The notes under the pieces were generated by a model. That model was not told where the DNA came from and searched no databases. It was given only the letters and a program-made list of their open reading frames with translations. From Muscardinus avellanarius (Eukaryota > Chordata > Mammalia > Rodentia > Gliridae): a stretch of DNA of 64,000 bases. A program made the translations under genes and the position numbers. Shown piece after piece: positions 45,601 through 56,384 of the stretch; position 1 is the first letter of the stretch, and each line of letters begins with the position of its first letter. Location: contig OY726561.1 of assembly GCA_963383645.1 (NCBI GenBank), positions 24,780,826-24,844,825 of the forward strand, written 5' to 3'.

Positions 45601-45911
45601 ACAGAAAGAGAAGGGACATATGGTTCCTCTAATATGCCCAAACTTGGGAACATTAGGGATACCAGAGGGACTCCAGATAATGGAAGAGAAATTTCAGCAA
45701 CGTTTGAATGGAAGGGTAGAAGAGAAAGAAGGCTGAACTTGATTATGAAGGGCTACTTCCAAATATGTATAAAAGTATGAATATAGTATGGTTACCCTGG
45801 ACACTCATTGTTAGGAGTGGGGAAAGGAAAAACAGGGGTGGGGGGGAAAGGACACCAAGTACAGTTTAAATGTATACTGTTTATTTTCAATTAATAAAAG
45901 AATAAAAATTA

Positions 45912-45990
45912 GGGCTGAAAGTATAGCTCAGAGTTAGAATGCCTGCCCCTGGGTTCCATCCCCAATACAAAAAAAAAAAAAAAAAAAAAA
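45912..45990 (+). repeat. solitary ID-like SINE half with A tail
   Basis: AGGGCTGAAAGTATAGCTCA to GGGTTCCATCCCCAATAC, followed by about 23 A. Only the right (tRNA/ID-like) monomer is present, right at the end of the L1 at 44,100-45,905. Confidence 0.8.
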
Positions 45991-45994
45991 TCCT

Positions 45995-46459
45995 GTAATA
46001 TTTGAGAAGCTAGAGTGATCAGTTTTATTACTAGCCTGAATATTTTATTGGACACACAAAAGTTTTTACCACTTTAAATCAGCTTCCTACCACTGGAATT
46101 TTCTTGCTTATCTTCAAAGAATGCAGAACTCCCTAAATTCTTTTCTCCCCTTTCTTTTATAAGAAGCCTTTACTTCTTCCCTTTACTGAAATACTCATTT
46201 GGTTATTAAATTATTTTGTACCTTTTGATTGGAAAAATCTGTTCACCCAAATAAAATTTTCTTATTTTTAACATAATTTATAATTTCTTAGAGTCACAAA
46301 TATAAAGACACTAGTATTTTTTAATTTTCAAACAGTTAATTTGCTTAACTTTCTTTCTATGTAAATTACTATTTCCAGTTATTTTTTCTTGATTTTTTTA
46401 TATATTTTAACAATTTCAAAACTAGAATTTTTTTTCCTGCTACTTTGTTTGTCTGCTTT
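45995..46459. other. unclassified AT-rich sequence
   Basis: TTCTTTTCTCCCCTTTCTTT...AAGAAGCCTTTACTTCTTCC near 46,140 hints at an old LTR end, but no family can be assigned. Confidence 0.35.
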
Positions 46460-46800
46460 CAGCTCTTTTAATTACTGAAATAAATTATTTAATAACCCTG
46501 TTAATAAAAGTGGGGATAGTAAACACAAATATTTTCCATATTCTTATAAAACTATATTTTGTTGTTCCTAAGTAAGATGCTGGCTTTGGTATTGAGGAAT
46601 GTATATTATCCTATTAACTAATTACTCAATCTCTCTTATATTGCTAAAAATATTCAATTTTGGATACCCAAATCCCTCTGGTATCCCTAATTAATCAAGA
46701 AATGTTCTTGGGTTGTAGATTTTCTAAAATATTTAACCTTATTGATATACATTAATATACATTAATAGGTTTATTGAATAAACTCCCCATTGTTATCCTG
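46460..46800 (-). mobile_element. old L1 antisense ORF2 fragment
   Basis: TAATAAAAGTGGGGATAGTA and TTTTCTAAAATATTTAACCTTATTG resemble the antisense of RT-region ORF2 in old mammalian L1s. Weakly supported. Confidence 0.4.
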
Positions 46801-46837
46801 GTCAAAGTGATCAGGAGAACAAGAGAATTAACACTTA

Positions 46838-47030
46838 AACTGGGTGTGATGGCATGTAATACCAGTGCTTAGTAAACTGAGCCACTGGGATTATTGTGGG
46901 TTTGAGGTCAGCCTCTACAAATTAGTATGACTCTCAGCAACTTAGACTCTCAATCCTATTTCAAATAAAAAGGGCTGGAGACTTAGCGCAGAGTTAAAAT
47001 GCCACCGGGTTTGATCTCTACTATCAAAAA
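46838..47030 (+). repeat. diverged B1-ID SINE
   Basis: AACTGGGTGTGATGGCATGT, TTATTGTGGGTTTGAGGTCA, CTCTCAGCAACTTAGACTCT and GGAGACTTAGCGCAGAGTTA. An old copy of the CTACTTAGTGAGG-type subfamily. Confidence 0.82.
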
Positions 47031-47340
47031 CATTTAAAGTATTCAAGTAATTGTAATTTCAAAAAATATTTCTACATGTATCAGAATCTACATCTGTATT
47101 ATATAAATTTACATAAGATGGTTATGCCTTCCCCAAACTACCATTTTAAAGTTGTAACCTTGAAAAGGAGCACACTACTTTCTATGTAAAAATATAATAA
47201 TAAATTCTGTGCCTGCTAAATATTTGAGGTTTTAGATTTCTAATGATTTTATCAATTAATTTGTATTAAAATGTTTTCAGATTTTAATTGATGTCATAAA
47301 AGGATTAATGTGGCAAATTTAGAGAGGACAACTGTTAAAC
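47031..47340. other. unique AT-rich spacer
   Basis: Nothing recognised. Confidence 0.45.
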
Positions 47341-47549
47341 TTTTTTTTTTTTGTGGTACGGGGGATAGAACACAGGGGATTTCTAGTTCTAAGATGCACC
47401 CCCAGCCCAATTTTTATTCTTTATTTTGAAACCGGGTCTCACTGAGTTGCAAAGGGCCTAAGTAGCTGAGGCTGTCCTAGAACCATGATCCTCAGGTCTC
47501 AGCCTCCCGAATGCTGGGATTACAAGCACCACGTGCCACCATGCCCAGC
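47341..47549 (-). repeat. B1-ID SINE
   Basis: A T run, GTGGTACGGGGGATAGAACA, TTGAAACCGGGTCTCACTGA, ending GTGCCACCATGCCCAGC. AACTGTTAAAC before and AACTGTTAACC after are a target-site duplication. Confidence 0.9.
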
Positions 47550-47551
47550 TA

Positions 47552-48344
47552 ACTGTTAACCATTTGCTGGACACACAATGATTAAGAGGCAAATATAATT
47601 TGAATCATCTAAGTAGCCTTAAATATTGGGCTTGCAATTAGCTACTCGTTAAGTTATATAACATGTGTAAAAAAAAATCTAGCCATTGTTTCACATATAG
47701 TGGGAACTGAAGAAATAATATAAATACTAGTTTTTACTTTTATTTTTTCTCTGTGTTACCATGGAGAATATCATGATGCAGGATAAGATTGTGGAAAACT
47801 TTGTAGTAGGTAAAGTACACTTACAAATATCACCTTAGATATCATTATACTGCTTGGTTTTGCTCTTGGGAAATACAAACTATAGAAGAGTGATTAACTG
47901 TCAGGTTTTGGGTTAGAGCTGTATTTAATTTTCTTTCTACGTACATATTACCTTTGAGACCTCAAACAAGATACTTAATGTGTAGAAGGCTCAGTCTCTG
48001 CCTCTGTAAATTTTAATACTTTGTATTCTACTGTTTTGAGAATAAAACAAATGTATGAATGTATATAAATTTCTTAGCACAGTGATTGCATGTTGTAAAA
48101 GCAATAATAAATATATTTTATTAGTGGTAGTAATTCAACCACTCCTCAGCATGCTTCTTATTATTCTTTTCCACTGAGGTCATCATTTGGGCTCTGTCGG
48201 TATTTCTCAAATTCTCTGTGGTGAAGAACACTTTTTAAAGCAACAAATGCTTTTGTAATATACTTGAAAAGACTGTCACTGAAATGTACTATAAATGCAA
48301 TAGCATTTAGTATTTTTTTCATCTTGTAACTTGACTATTACTTT
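47552..48344. other. unique sequence
   Basis: AT-rich, without an identifiable element or exon-like frame. Confidence 0.45.
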
Positions 48345-48578
48345 TTATTTTTTATTTTTTATTTTTTTTAATATTTTATTTTATTTTATTTTATTTTTGG
48401 TGGTACTGGTCTTCCTGGAAACCCTTCTACATCCGGGTTACACTCCCAGAATTATTTTTATATTTTTTATTTGGAAACTGGGTCTCTTAAGCCAGTGCGG
48501 CTGGCTTCCAACCAGCGCCATCCTCCTGTCTCTGCCTCCCAAGCGCGGGGATTACAAGCATGCGCCACCACTCCCAGC
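48345..48578 (-). repeat. young B1-ID SINE with (TTTTA)n tail
   Basis: The tail, 48,345-48,397, precedes GGTGGTACTGGTCTTCCTGG. Left half: GCCAGTGCGGCTGGCTTCCA ... GCGCCACCACTCCCAGC. GACTATTACTTTTTA occurs on both sides as a perfect 15-bp target-site duplication. Confidence 0.93.
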
Positions 48579-48579
48579 G

Positions 48580-49303
48580 ACTATTACTTTTTAAATAAGA
48601 AAAAAAATTCACCCAATTTCTTTCACACATTAGTGCTAATTTCATCTGATTTGCTTTAGAACACAAACTAATTATTTTTAAATCTTTTCTATTAGACCTT
48701 GTATAGCTTTCCACACTTTGCATATTTTCTGGTTAGATAAAAACATAACCATAGTCTCATTAATTATTGTACTTTTTTATATTGTAAAAAATCAGTCACT
48801 TTCATAATGCTGACTTATATATTGTATAGGTATTTTTGTCATTTCAACTTTATTAAATAGCTATAAACTACAGCACAAGAAAATAACTATAGCCTATGTT
48901 GCAAATTTAAGAAGCCTTTATAAAAATACTTGGTAGGAAAGAATATTTATTGGCTAAATGATTGTTGGTATTTTTGGCAAAGGGTTTATTTACTTGAATT
49001 TGAAGTTCTATATTGTTAGAAACCATCAATATTTGAAAATGAGCTTTAACAATAAATATTACTTTATATTTTCACATAGATTTTATAGTTTTGTTAAGTC
49101 ATTTACTATTTTGAATAGTTATTCTTATTCGTCTAATTGTTTATGAACATAATGTCTATATTAGCATCAGTTATTTGGGAAAAGTTTTATATGGTTTATG
49201 TCAACATACTTATATGTAGAACTTAATTTCTCATGACTTTGGCATAAAATTGACTTTTAATAACAATATACTGCAATATTTACATAATATTTAAATTACT
49301 TCT
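48580..49303. other. unique AT-rich spacer
   Basis: No repeat recognised. The frame at 48,958-49,146 is low-complexity. Confidence 0.45.
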
Positions 49304-49436
49304 AGCTGTGTATGGTGGTGTTTGCCTGTAATCCTAGTACTTGGAAAGCTAAAACAGAAGCAATGAAGATATAAGGACAGGGTTAGCATGTAGTGAGACA
49401 TTCACCAACCTAGTGAGACTCATTCAAAATAAAAAT
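49304..49436 (+). repeat. SINE left half only
   Basis: AGCTGTGTATGGTGGTGTTT, CCTAGTACTTGGAAAGCTAA and CTAGTGAGACTCATTC. It ends at the L1 junction and lacks the ID half. Confidence 0.7.
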
Positions 49437-49830
49437 TAACATAATGTTCTCCAGGTCTTTTCATCTTTTTGCAAATGACATAATTTTGTTCTTCTTTATA
49501 GCTGAATAGAATTCCATTGTGTGTATTTTCCATAATTTTGCAATCCACTCATCTGTTGATGGAGGCCCAGGTTGGTTCCATATTTTGGCTATTATAAATT
49601 ATGTTGCTATGAACATGGGTATGCATATGTCAATGTAATTTTCTGATTTCAAGCCCTTTGGGGAGATACCCAGGAGTGGTATAGCCAGATCAAAGGTGGA
49701 TCTATTCCCAGTTTTCACACTGATCTCCATAGCGGTTGAACTACTTTGCACTCCCACCAATAATGTAAAAGAGTTCCTCTTTCCCCACATACTCATCAAT
49801 ATTTGTTATTAATTGATTTCTTTATGCTTG
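49437..49830 (-). pseudogene. inverted L1 ORF2 C-terminal piece
   Basis: Antisense ORF2: the minus strand at 49,599-49,799 reads FDLAIPLLGISPKGLK and ICIPMFIAT, with the CCTATGGAGATCA-type ORF2 region further in. It is followed without gap by a plus-strand L1 3' UTR. Read in L1 sense this is an inverted 5' segment of a twin-primed insertion. Confidence 0.8.
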
Positions 49831-50025
49831 GGAAAATCTCAGCAAAGCTAGAATGGAAGGATAGGAGAGGAAAAAGGCTGAGGTTGATTAACGGAGGAGC
49901 TACATCTAAATATGTGTAAAAGTATATATATAGCATGGTTAACCTGAACTCTCATTGTCGGTAGGGGGGAAGGGGAACTGGTGGAGGGAAAGAGGACACC
50001 AAGCAAGCACAGTAAATGTATGCCA
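49831..50025 (+). mobile_element. L1 3' UTR (second type) of a twin-primed copy
   Basis: GGAAAATCTCAGCAAAGCTA, AAGGCTGAGGTTGATTAACG, TATATAGCATGGTTAACCTG and GAGGACACCAAGC. Closely parallel to 45,690-45,880, so both belong to one subfamily. The 3' terminus is cut by the next SINE. Confidence 0.75.
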
Positions 50026-50198
50026 TTTCTACCTCCAGGCTATATTCCCAGCTCTATTTTATATTTTATTTGTAAACAGATTCTCACTAAGTTGCTGAGA
50101 TCCTCAATAAGTAGCTGAGGTTGGCTTCAAACCTGTGCAATCTTCCTGTCTCAGCCTCCCAAGCACGGGGATTACAAGCATGTGTCACCATGCCTGGC
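50026..50198 (-). repeat. 3'-truncated B1-ID SINE
   Basis: Starts abruptly at TTTCTACCTCCAGGCTATAT (tail and end of the ID half missing) and ends TGTCACCATGCCTGGC. Confidence 0.85.
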
Positions 50199-50690
50199 TC
50201 TAAATAACATTTTTCATGTCAAAGTTTTTCACATTCAATGTGAATTTTTACATTCAGTGTGAATAGTACACATGATGAATTAATATGTGTTTGGGGCATT
50301 AGCCAAGGTCTCATCTTGATTTCTTTTTTTCTTGTGTGCTTATCCAGTTATTCCAACAAAATTTGTTGAAAATAATATTATTTGATTTGGATATTTTTCA
50401 ATTCTGGCCTTTTTTTTTCTACATTTTTTGAGTCCTGAACTATCTTGACTACTAGATTTTAGTAGTAAAACTGAAGTAGAAAGTGTCAGTCGTCAAATTT
50501 TTTTCATTATTAAGATCAGTTGGAATCTCTTCTAGTTCTACATAAATTTGGGAATTGGCACTTTCATATCTTCAGAAATACTGTTAAAATTTTGGTAGGG
50601 ATTGCAAAAATGCTATAGATTACTTTGAAGAATAATGTATCTTAAAATTAATTTTTCTAGTTGATAAATACAGGATTACTCCTTAATATT

Positions 50691-50892
50691 TTTTTCTGGT
50701 AATGTGGATGAAACTCAGGGACATTCTTCCTCTGAGCTACAACCCCAGCCCTATTTTTTAATCTTAATTGAAAACAGGGACTCATTGAGTTTGCAGAGGG
50801 CCTCACTTAGTAGCTGAGGATGTCCATGAACCAGTCTCCTGTCTCTGCCTCCCAAATGCAAGGATTACAAGTTTGCACAACCATGCCTGCCC
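50691..50892 (-). repeat. B1-ID SINE inside the old L1
   Basis: CTGGTAATGTGGATGAAACT, GAGCTACAACCCCAGCCCTA, ending GCACAACCATGCCTGCC. CCTTAATAT on each side is the target-site duplication. Confidence 0.87.
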
Positions 50893-51524
50893 TTAATATC
50901 TTTCAACAATCTTTTATACTTTTTACTGTATAAGTATTTTAGCTTTTTGGTTAAATTTGTTCCTAGATACTTATTCTTTTTATAAATTGAGTTTTTTTCT
51001 CAGTATCACTGTTGACTATTCTTTAGAAATATAGTATTTTTTAAAGACTTATCTTTAAAAAAAATTTTACTGAAACCTTGTCAAATTTATTTTTGGTGGA
51101 AGACTTGTCTATTGAATGACTTAGAATTTTCTATATTTAATATTATGTTATAATTCGATAGGTATTAATTTCTATTTTTTAAATGTGTGTGGTTTATATT
51201 CCCTCCCGAATTCTGAATAATGTTAAATAATAGTAGTGTTATATGAACATTTTTATTTCTGATTTTAGGAGTAAAGCATTAATTTTATATTATTTTAACT
51301 TAGAGTTCTTCATACATTTCCTTCATTTGGCTAAATAACTTTCTCTATTTTTCTGTTTGTTGAATGCTTTAGTTTAGAAAAGATGTTGGATAATATGAAA
51401 ATTATTTTCTGTATCTTTTAAATGAATATACAGATTTATTTTTCACCATTCTTTCTACTAATATGGCTAGCCTAGCCAGTTTCTTTTGTATGTGAAAATA
51501 GTCATTTACATTTTAGTTATATTG

Positions 51525-51595
51525 CATATATATAATATATATTATATGTTTTATATATATATGCATATACTTATAATTTATATTTATATATATCC
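51525..51595. repeat. AT-alternating low-complexity tract
   Basis: TATATAATATATATTATATG-type sequence within the old L1, able to form small hairpins. Confidence 0.7.
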
Positions 51596-51731
51596 ACATT
51601 TATCTGAATTTGTTTTTTAATATTATATTGAGGACTTTTATGTATATTCATAACAGACAATGGTTTGTAGTTTTCCTTTGCTTTTATTGCTCTTGTAATT
51701 AGCTAATACTGACCTTAAAAATGTATTTTTA

Positions 51732-51945
51732 AGGCAGGGCATGGTGGTACATGCTTTTAATCCAAGCATTCGGGAGGTAGCGATGGGAAAATTGTGGTTC
51801 TCAGACAGCCTCAGGTTCTTAGCAAGACCCTTCGCAACTCAGTGAGATCCTTTTTTCAAAAAACAAATACTAAAAATAATTTAGAGCTGCGGGTGTAGCT
51901 TGGGGGTACAATGCCAATACCCCTGGGTTACATCCTCAGTACTGA
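51732..51945 (+). repeat. older B1-ID SINE inside the old L1
   Basis: GGCAGGGCATGGTGGTACAT, CTTCGCAACTCAGTGAGATC, GAGCTGCGGGTGTAGCTTGG and CCCCTGGGTTACATCCTCAG. TATTTTTAAG flanks both ends. Confidence 0.87.
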
Positions 51946-52299
51946 AAAAATATATTTTTAAGTGTGTTTTGATTTAGTATAAATTTGTGAAAAATTGCTA
52001 TTAATTTTACTTTAATATAGTGAAATTCATTACTAAAGCCATTTGTATCTGAATTATTCATTGTAGAATTTTTTTATTTACTAAACCAATAGCTTTAATT
52101 GTACTCCATTACAGTAGTAATGTTCTATCTTACATTCTTGATATCAGTAATTTTATTTTTATTTTTATTTTTTCTCTATTGTGTATATATTTGTTGTTTA
52201 ATTGATTTATGTATTAATATTTATTATTTACTTTTTTCTACTAACTTTAGGATAAAATTGATCTTGTTTTCCTAGTGTGTTAAGGTGAAAATTTAAGTT

Positions 52300-52918
52300 A
52301 TTGATTAGCTAGGACTGCTGTACTACAGTATCACAAATAGGTTGACTTAACAGAAATTTATTTTCTCACAATTGTGAGAAAGTATCTCCAAGATACGGTA
52401 TTAGCTGGATTGATTTCTTTGGAGGCCTCTCTGCTTCTAGATGTTTGTTTATGTTACTTCTGTGTTTTATGTGGCATTTCTTATGTTCTTATCTGTGTCA
52501 AAATTTCATCACATGACGAGCATATCAGTCACATTCAATTAAGAAACACACTAATGACATAATTTTATCTTAGTTTGCTCTTAAAATACTACAAATAGTG
52601 GTATGTGGGACTGGAGACATAGAACCTCAAAATATGGATATTACAGGATACAAAGTTTAGCCCATAAAATTTGAGAATCCTTTATCTTTTTTTTTTGTGT
52701 GTGTGTGGTACTGGGGTTCCTGAAAACACTTCTACCTCCAGGCAACACTTCCAGACCTATTTTTTTTTAATTTTTTTTATTTGAAAACAGGGCCTCTTAA
52801 ACCAGAGGGGCTGGCTTCAAACCTGCATGATCCTCCTGTCTCCGCCTCTCAAGCATGGGGATTACAAGCCTGTGCCACCACGCCCGGCTGAGAATCCTTT
52901 ATCTTTTAAGTAGCTAAT
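52300..52918 (-). repeat. MaLR-type LTR inside the old L1
   Basis: GCTAGGACTGCTGTACTACA, AACAGAAATTTATTTTCTCA, GGCCTCTCTGCTTCTAGATG, TTTCATCACATGACGAGCAT and TTTAGCCCATAAAATTTGAG correspond to the reverse complement of an MLT1/MST-class LTR. Its distal end is broken by the SINE at 52,691, and a few bases may continue after it. Confidence 0.65.
52691..52888 (-). repeat. young B1-ID SINE with 18-bp TSD
   Basis: A T run, (GT)5, GGTACTGGGGTTCCTGAAAA, ending CACCACGCCCGGC. GAGAATCCTTTATCTTTT precedes and follows the element without mismatch. Confidence 0.94.
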
Positions 52919-53147
52919 TGAGGATATAACTCTTTCTCCACATGATACGTGTGGCATGTGATTTTGCTGTGTAGCATCTTATTTTCATGTATCTCAGCAT
53001 TTTAAAAATTATCTTTCAATTTCTTTCTTGATCACTATTAACATGCTTCTAAGTTTGGACATGTTTGAAAATAATTTACCAATTATTTTCTGTTATACTC
53101 TGTCATAATTCCACTGTTGTCTGAGAAAACTATTTTGTATAATTTTT

Positions 53148-53832
53148 GTTTTATTTATATTTACAATTATAATATTTATAATTATGTGCATTATAATTAT
53201 ACATCATGATGAAGTTCAGATAGAGGCATACATGCACATACCACTCATTGAGCCATCCTTTATTTCATACCCCACTCACTCTGTCTCCCCACTTTCCCAT
53301 GCATGAAACTGTGATATGATTGGCATTAATTAGTTTTTGTATGTACATCATGTTTATTAAAGTGTTTCCCTCTTCAAGTTTCTCCTATATCCAGTCTCTC
53401 ACTCGCCTAAGCCTTCTCCTTCTTTGTCTGAAGTCCTTTCTGTGCCCCAATTTCTTCAATTTCTTCTTATCTCCAACATTTGAGGAGAATCATCTGACCT
53501 TTCACATTTTATGACTGACTATTCTCACTTAGCATAATCTTCTCCAGTTTCATACATTTTTCTGCAAATAATGTAATTTTGTTCTTTATGGCTAAGTAGA
53601 ATTCTATTGTGTATATATCTCATAATTTTGTCATCTATTGATAGACATCTTGGCTGGTTTCATAGTTTAATGGATATGAATTATACTACTATAAACATAA
53701 ATATACATGTCATATAGTAGTCTGTTTTCAATTTTGGGAGGAAAAATACCCAGGAGTGATACAACATTGTCATATGGTAGGTTAATTCCCTTTCTTCTGA
53801 GGATCCTCCACACTGTTTTCCAAAGTAGCGTA
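53148..53832 (-). mobile_element. younger L1 3' end inside the old L1
   Basis: A reversed 3' UTR (GTGCATTATAATTATACATC, AGATAGAGGCATACATGCAC, GTATGTACATCATGTTTATT) followed by antisense ORF2 C-terminus (TTCTCCAGTTTCATACATTT, GAATTCTATTGTGTATATAT, AGGATCCTCCACACTGTTTTC). It is 5'-truncated at about 53,832, where the older L1 resumes. Confidence 0.78.
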
Positions 53833-54174
53833 TTGAAGTTGGTTTTATTGCCTAGAGATGGCCCATCATGGAGACTGCCCCATGTCCACTTGAGACCATG
53901 TATATTCTACTATTGTCTGGTAGAAATTTTTATGGCTAGTTGAAACTGTTGGTGAGGGGGAGGCAGTAACATGGATGTATTTGTTGAGTTTTATGTATTA
54001 GTCTAATTACATTTTTTTATTGATCTCTATATTTTCCTTTGTTAGCCTTTGATAGGCATGGTTTTAGGGGATTCTATTCTTTCTCTTTATTTTACTTTCT
54101 GCATCTTACCCAACTCTACCATTAACAGCTATTTGAATCCATCTGTTATTTGCTGTTTAATCCAACATTTTAAA

Positions 54175-55229
54175 AACCATCTTGTTAAAACTCTCCTTAT
54201 GTGTATGAAAATGAAACAATAATGGAATCCTAAATATTATATACCTGTGCAAATGAACTTGCCCTCATATGTTTTGCTTCTGAGTTTAGAAAATACTAGT
54301 AGAAAACAGTCCACTTGAAAAATGGTCATCACATCACTTCAGTCAGTCCAGGTGTTTAAATAACAGCCTCAGGCAGTAAAAGTTATATCTCAAAACCTGT
54401 GATCCAGCTGCATCCTTTCTTGTAATGGACTCTGCAGTAATATGACTTTCATAAATATTATAGCAACAACTTCACCTTGAAGCAGTTGAATTTAACAACA
54501 TAATTTAATGGAGAAATGAAAAAAATGCTGTCATATCTTTATTGTGTTATGCCTACAAGGTTCAAATAAAATGAGATTAAAACACTGCAAGTTCAGGATG
54601 TTTTGACCAATTATTACTATGGTACTCCAAAATATTGTTTATCCTAAAAGAGAAATCGGAAGCAATAAGATAGCTTCCAAAATATGTCTATAGAATTTCA
54701 AAAAAAGAATATGGAAGACATATAAGAAAATATATGATTTCTGAACATTTTAGAAATGAGGTATATTCTTGCTGAAAATTTTAATTTTATGGATATGAAA
54801 GGGTAGTTCCTATCAGATTAAACACAGTTTTATAAAATAATTATAAAGTATAAATTAAAAATATTTACTAAATTCAAAAATAAAACCACTGACTGAAGAG
54901 ACAGGAAAATGAACAAAAACAGTCATTTATTATTATAGTGTTGTCTTATCAAAGAAAACTATCCTAGGATGTTTACCAGTCTGTATAATTTTTACAGAAT
55001 TGTGGACCCTAAATGCTGGCCAAATTTTAAATAGAAATCATGTAGTGATATTTTTTGAAGATTCAAAGGATTGAGTATGAAAATTTCACATAAAGGAAAA
55101 ATCTTGAAAGGAAGAGAACCAAAGAACTTGATTCTTTGTATAGACCTGTGTCCCCAATGTCAGGCCAATCTATGCACTATGCATGAACAATCACACTTCG
55201 ATCAGTATAAGGTTAAAATAATTGACCTG
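54175..55229. other. 1-kb repeat-poor AT-rich block
   Basis: No recognised repeat, RNA gene or exon-like frame. Confidence 0.45.
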
Positions 55230-55443
55230 AGCCGGGTATAGTGCCACATACTTGTAATCCCAGCATTCGGGAGGCTGAGACGGGGGGATTGCAGTTCCCA
55301 GACATGCTCAGCTACTTAGCGATGCTCTTGGCAACTCAGTGAGACCATGTTTCAAAAATAAAAAGACTGAAAAATAGCGATGGGGGCGTAGCTCAGAGGT
55401 GCAGTGCCCATAGGTTCCATCCCACCTACCAGAAAAAAAAAAT
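55230..55443 (+). repeat. B1-ID SINE
   Basis: AGCCGGGTATAGTGCCACAT, GGCTGAGACGGGGGGATTGC, TGGGGGCGTAGCTCAGAGGT and CATCCCACCTACC with an A tail. TGACCTGAG lies on both sides as the target-site duplication. Confidence 0.9.
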
Positions 55444-55727
55444 GACCTGAGATTTTATTTTCTAGTCTGTGAGCAACCTCTTAACTGTCTAAAATTAATG
55501 ATCTTTCAAAAATATAACCAAATTCAACCATCCCATTTTATCATAATATTATATCTCTTAATATCTAGCATAATATTATGACTAATAATATCTACAATAT
55601 AATATGAAATCAGTGTAACCAAAACTCAAGTAAAAGCACAGTAATTGGAAATCCATTGAGTAATGGCTATGCAAGTGTTAGAATTAGAATACCAACTATA
55701 CTTAAGCATAAAGAAAAATGTTTATTA

Positions 55728-55944
55728 TTTTTGTGTGTGTGTGTGATACTGGGAGTGGAATCTGGGAGCTTTTCTAGCTCTGGGCTATCCTCTCAGACCT
55801 ATTTTATATTTTATTTGAAAACAGGGTCTCACTGAGTTGCTGATAGTCTCACTCAAGTAGATGAGGCTGGCTTTGATCCTGTGCAATACTCCTGTCTGAG
55901 CCACAAAAGCGCTGAGATTACTAGCATGCGCCACCACACCCAGC
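55728..55944 (-). repeat. B1-ID SINE with short (GT)n tail
   Basis: TTTTGTGTGTGTGTGTGATA, TTTTCTAGCTCTGGGCTATC, ending GCGCCACCACACCCAGC. A short ATTATTT duplication flanks it. Confidence 0.87.
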
Positions 55945-55945
55945 T

Positions 55946-56384
55946 AATTATTTCCAAAAAGCAAAATTTATAAAACTGAAAGATACAATATAGTATGATA
56001 TAACAAAATATCTTGGATAAAAATAGATTGGATATGAAAGATAAGAAAAATATAGATTATTGAAATTGCTTTTCACCTGAAGTAAAAAAAACTGAAAAAG
56101 TAACAAAGATAGAAAATAATAATGAAAACCATATTCAAGATCTTTGAAGTAATCAAAATATGTAGCACAGATGTGTTAGAAAATCAGCTTTTTATTATAT
56201 TTGTTTTCTTTATTAAAGGTTTGTGCATTTGTGTGCTTACTTTAAATATATTGTTTCATTGCTTTCTAGCCTGCAAAATGTCTGATGCTAATCCTACCAA
56301 CAGTGTAATCAATGATTCTATGTTCGTAAAATGTAGCCTCCCTCCTGCTGTTTTTAAGAAAAGTTTCTTACTTCAACACTTGGA
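55946..56384. other. unique AT-rich spacer
   Basis: The frame at 56,122-56,514 (130 codons) starts in unique DNA and ends in old L1 sequence. It has no recognisable domain and is probably chance. Confidence 0.4.

Larger units (their letters stand above)
44100..45905 (+). mobile_element. L1 copy: GC-rich 5' region joined to ORF2 end
   Basis: Begins near AGCCATTTGGAGGGATTAAAA with a leader-like region (GATCCAGGAATCTCGGCAGA, CCACTGCC, a 24-A run, AGCATTGGATCTGCTGCAGA). It continues through a GC-rich degenerate tandem block to about 45,330 and jumps near 45,390 into the ORF2 C-terminus (45,397-45,600: MFIAAQFIIAKIWN, MEYYSAIKK). It then has the second-type 3' UTR, ending TTATTTTCAATTAATAAAAG. 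Assigning the first 1.2 kb as L1 5' UTR is inference from position, GC content and continuity. ORF1, endonuclease and RT are missing. Confidence 0.6.
50283..54170 (-). mobile_element. old L1 (L1M-like), antisense, heavily interrupted
   Basis: Collinear antisense ORF2 from C-terminal to N-terminal side. Matches: GATTTTAGTAGTAAAACTGA and GGTAGGGATTGCAAAAATGC (50.4-50.6 kb), AATCTTTTATACTTTTTACT and GGTTAAATTTGTTCCTAGAT (50.9 kb), GTTGAATGCTTTAGTTTAGA (51.36 kb), CTACTAACTTTAGGATAAAA (52.24 kb), CACTGTTGTCTGAGAAAACT (53.11 kb) and CCATGTCCACTTGAGACCAT (53.88 kb). It is broken by SINEs at 50,691 and 51,732, an LTR at 52,300 and a younger L1 at 53,148. No reading frame survives. Confidence 0.75.
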
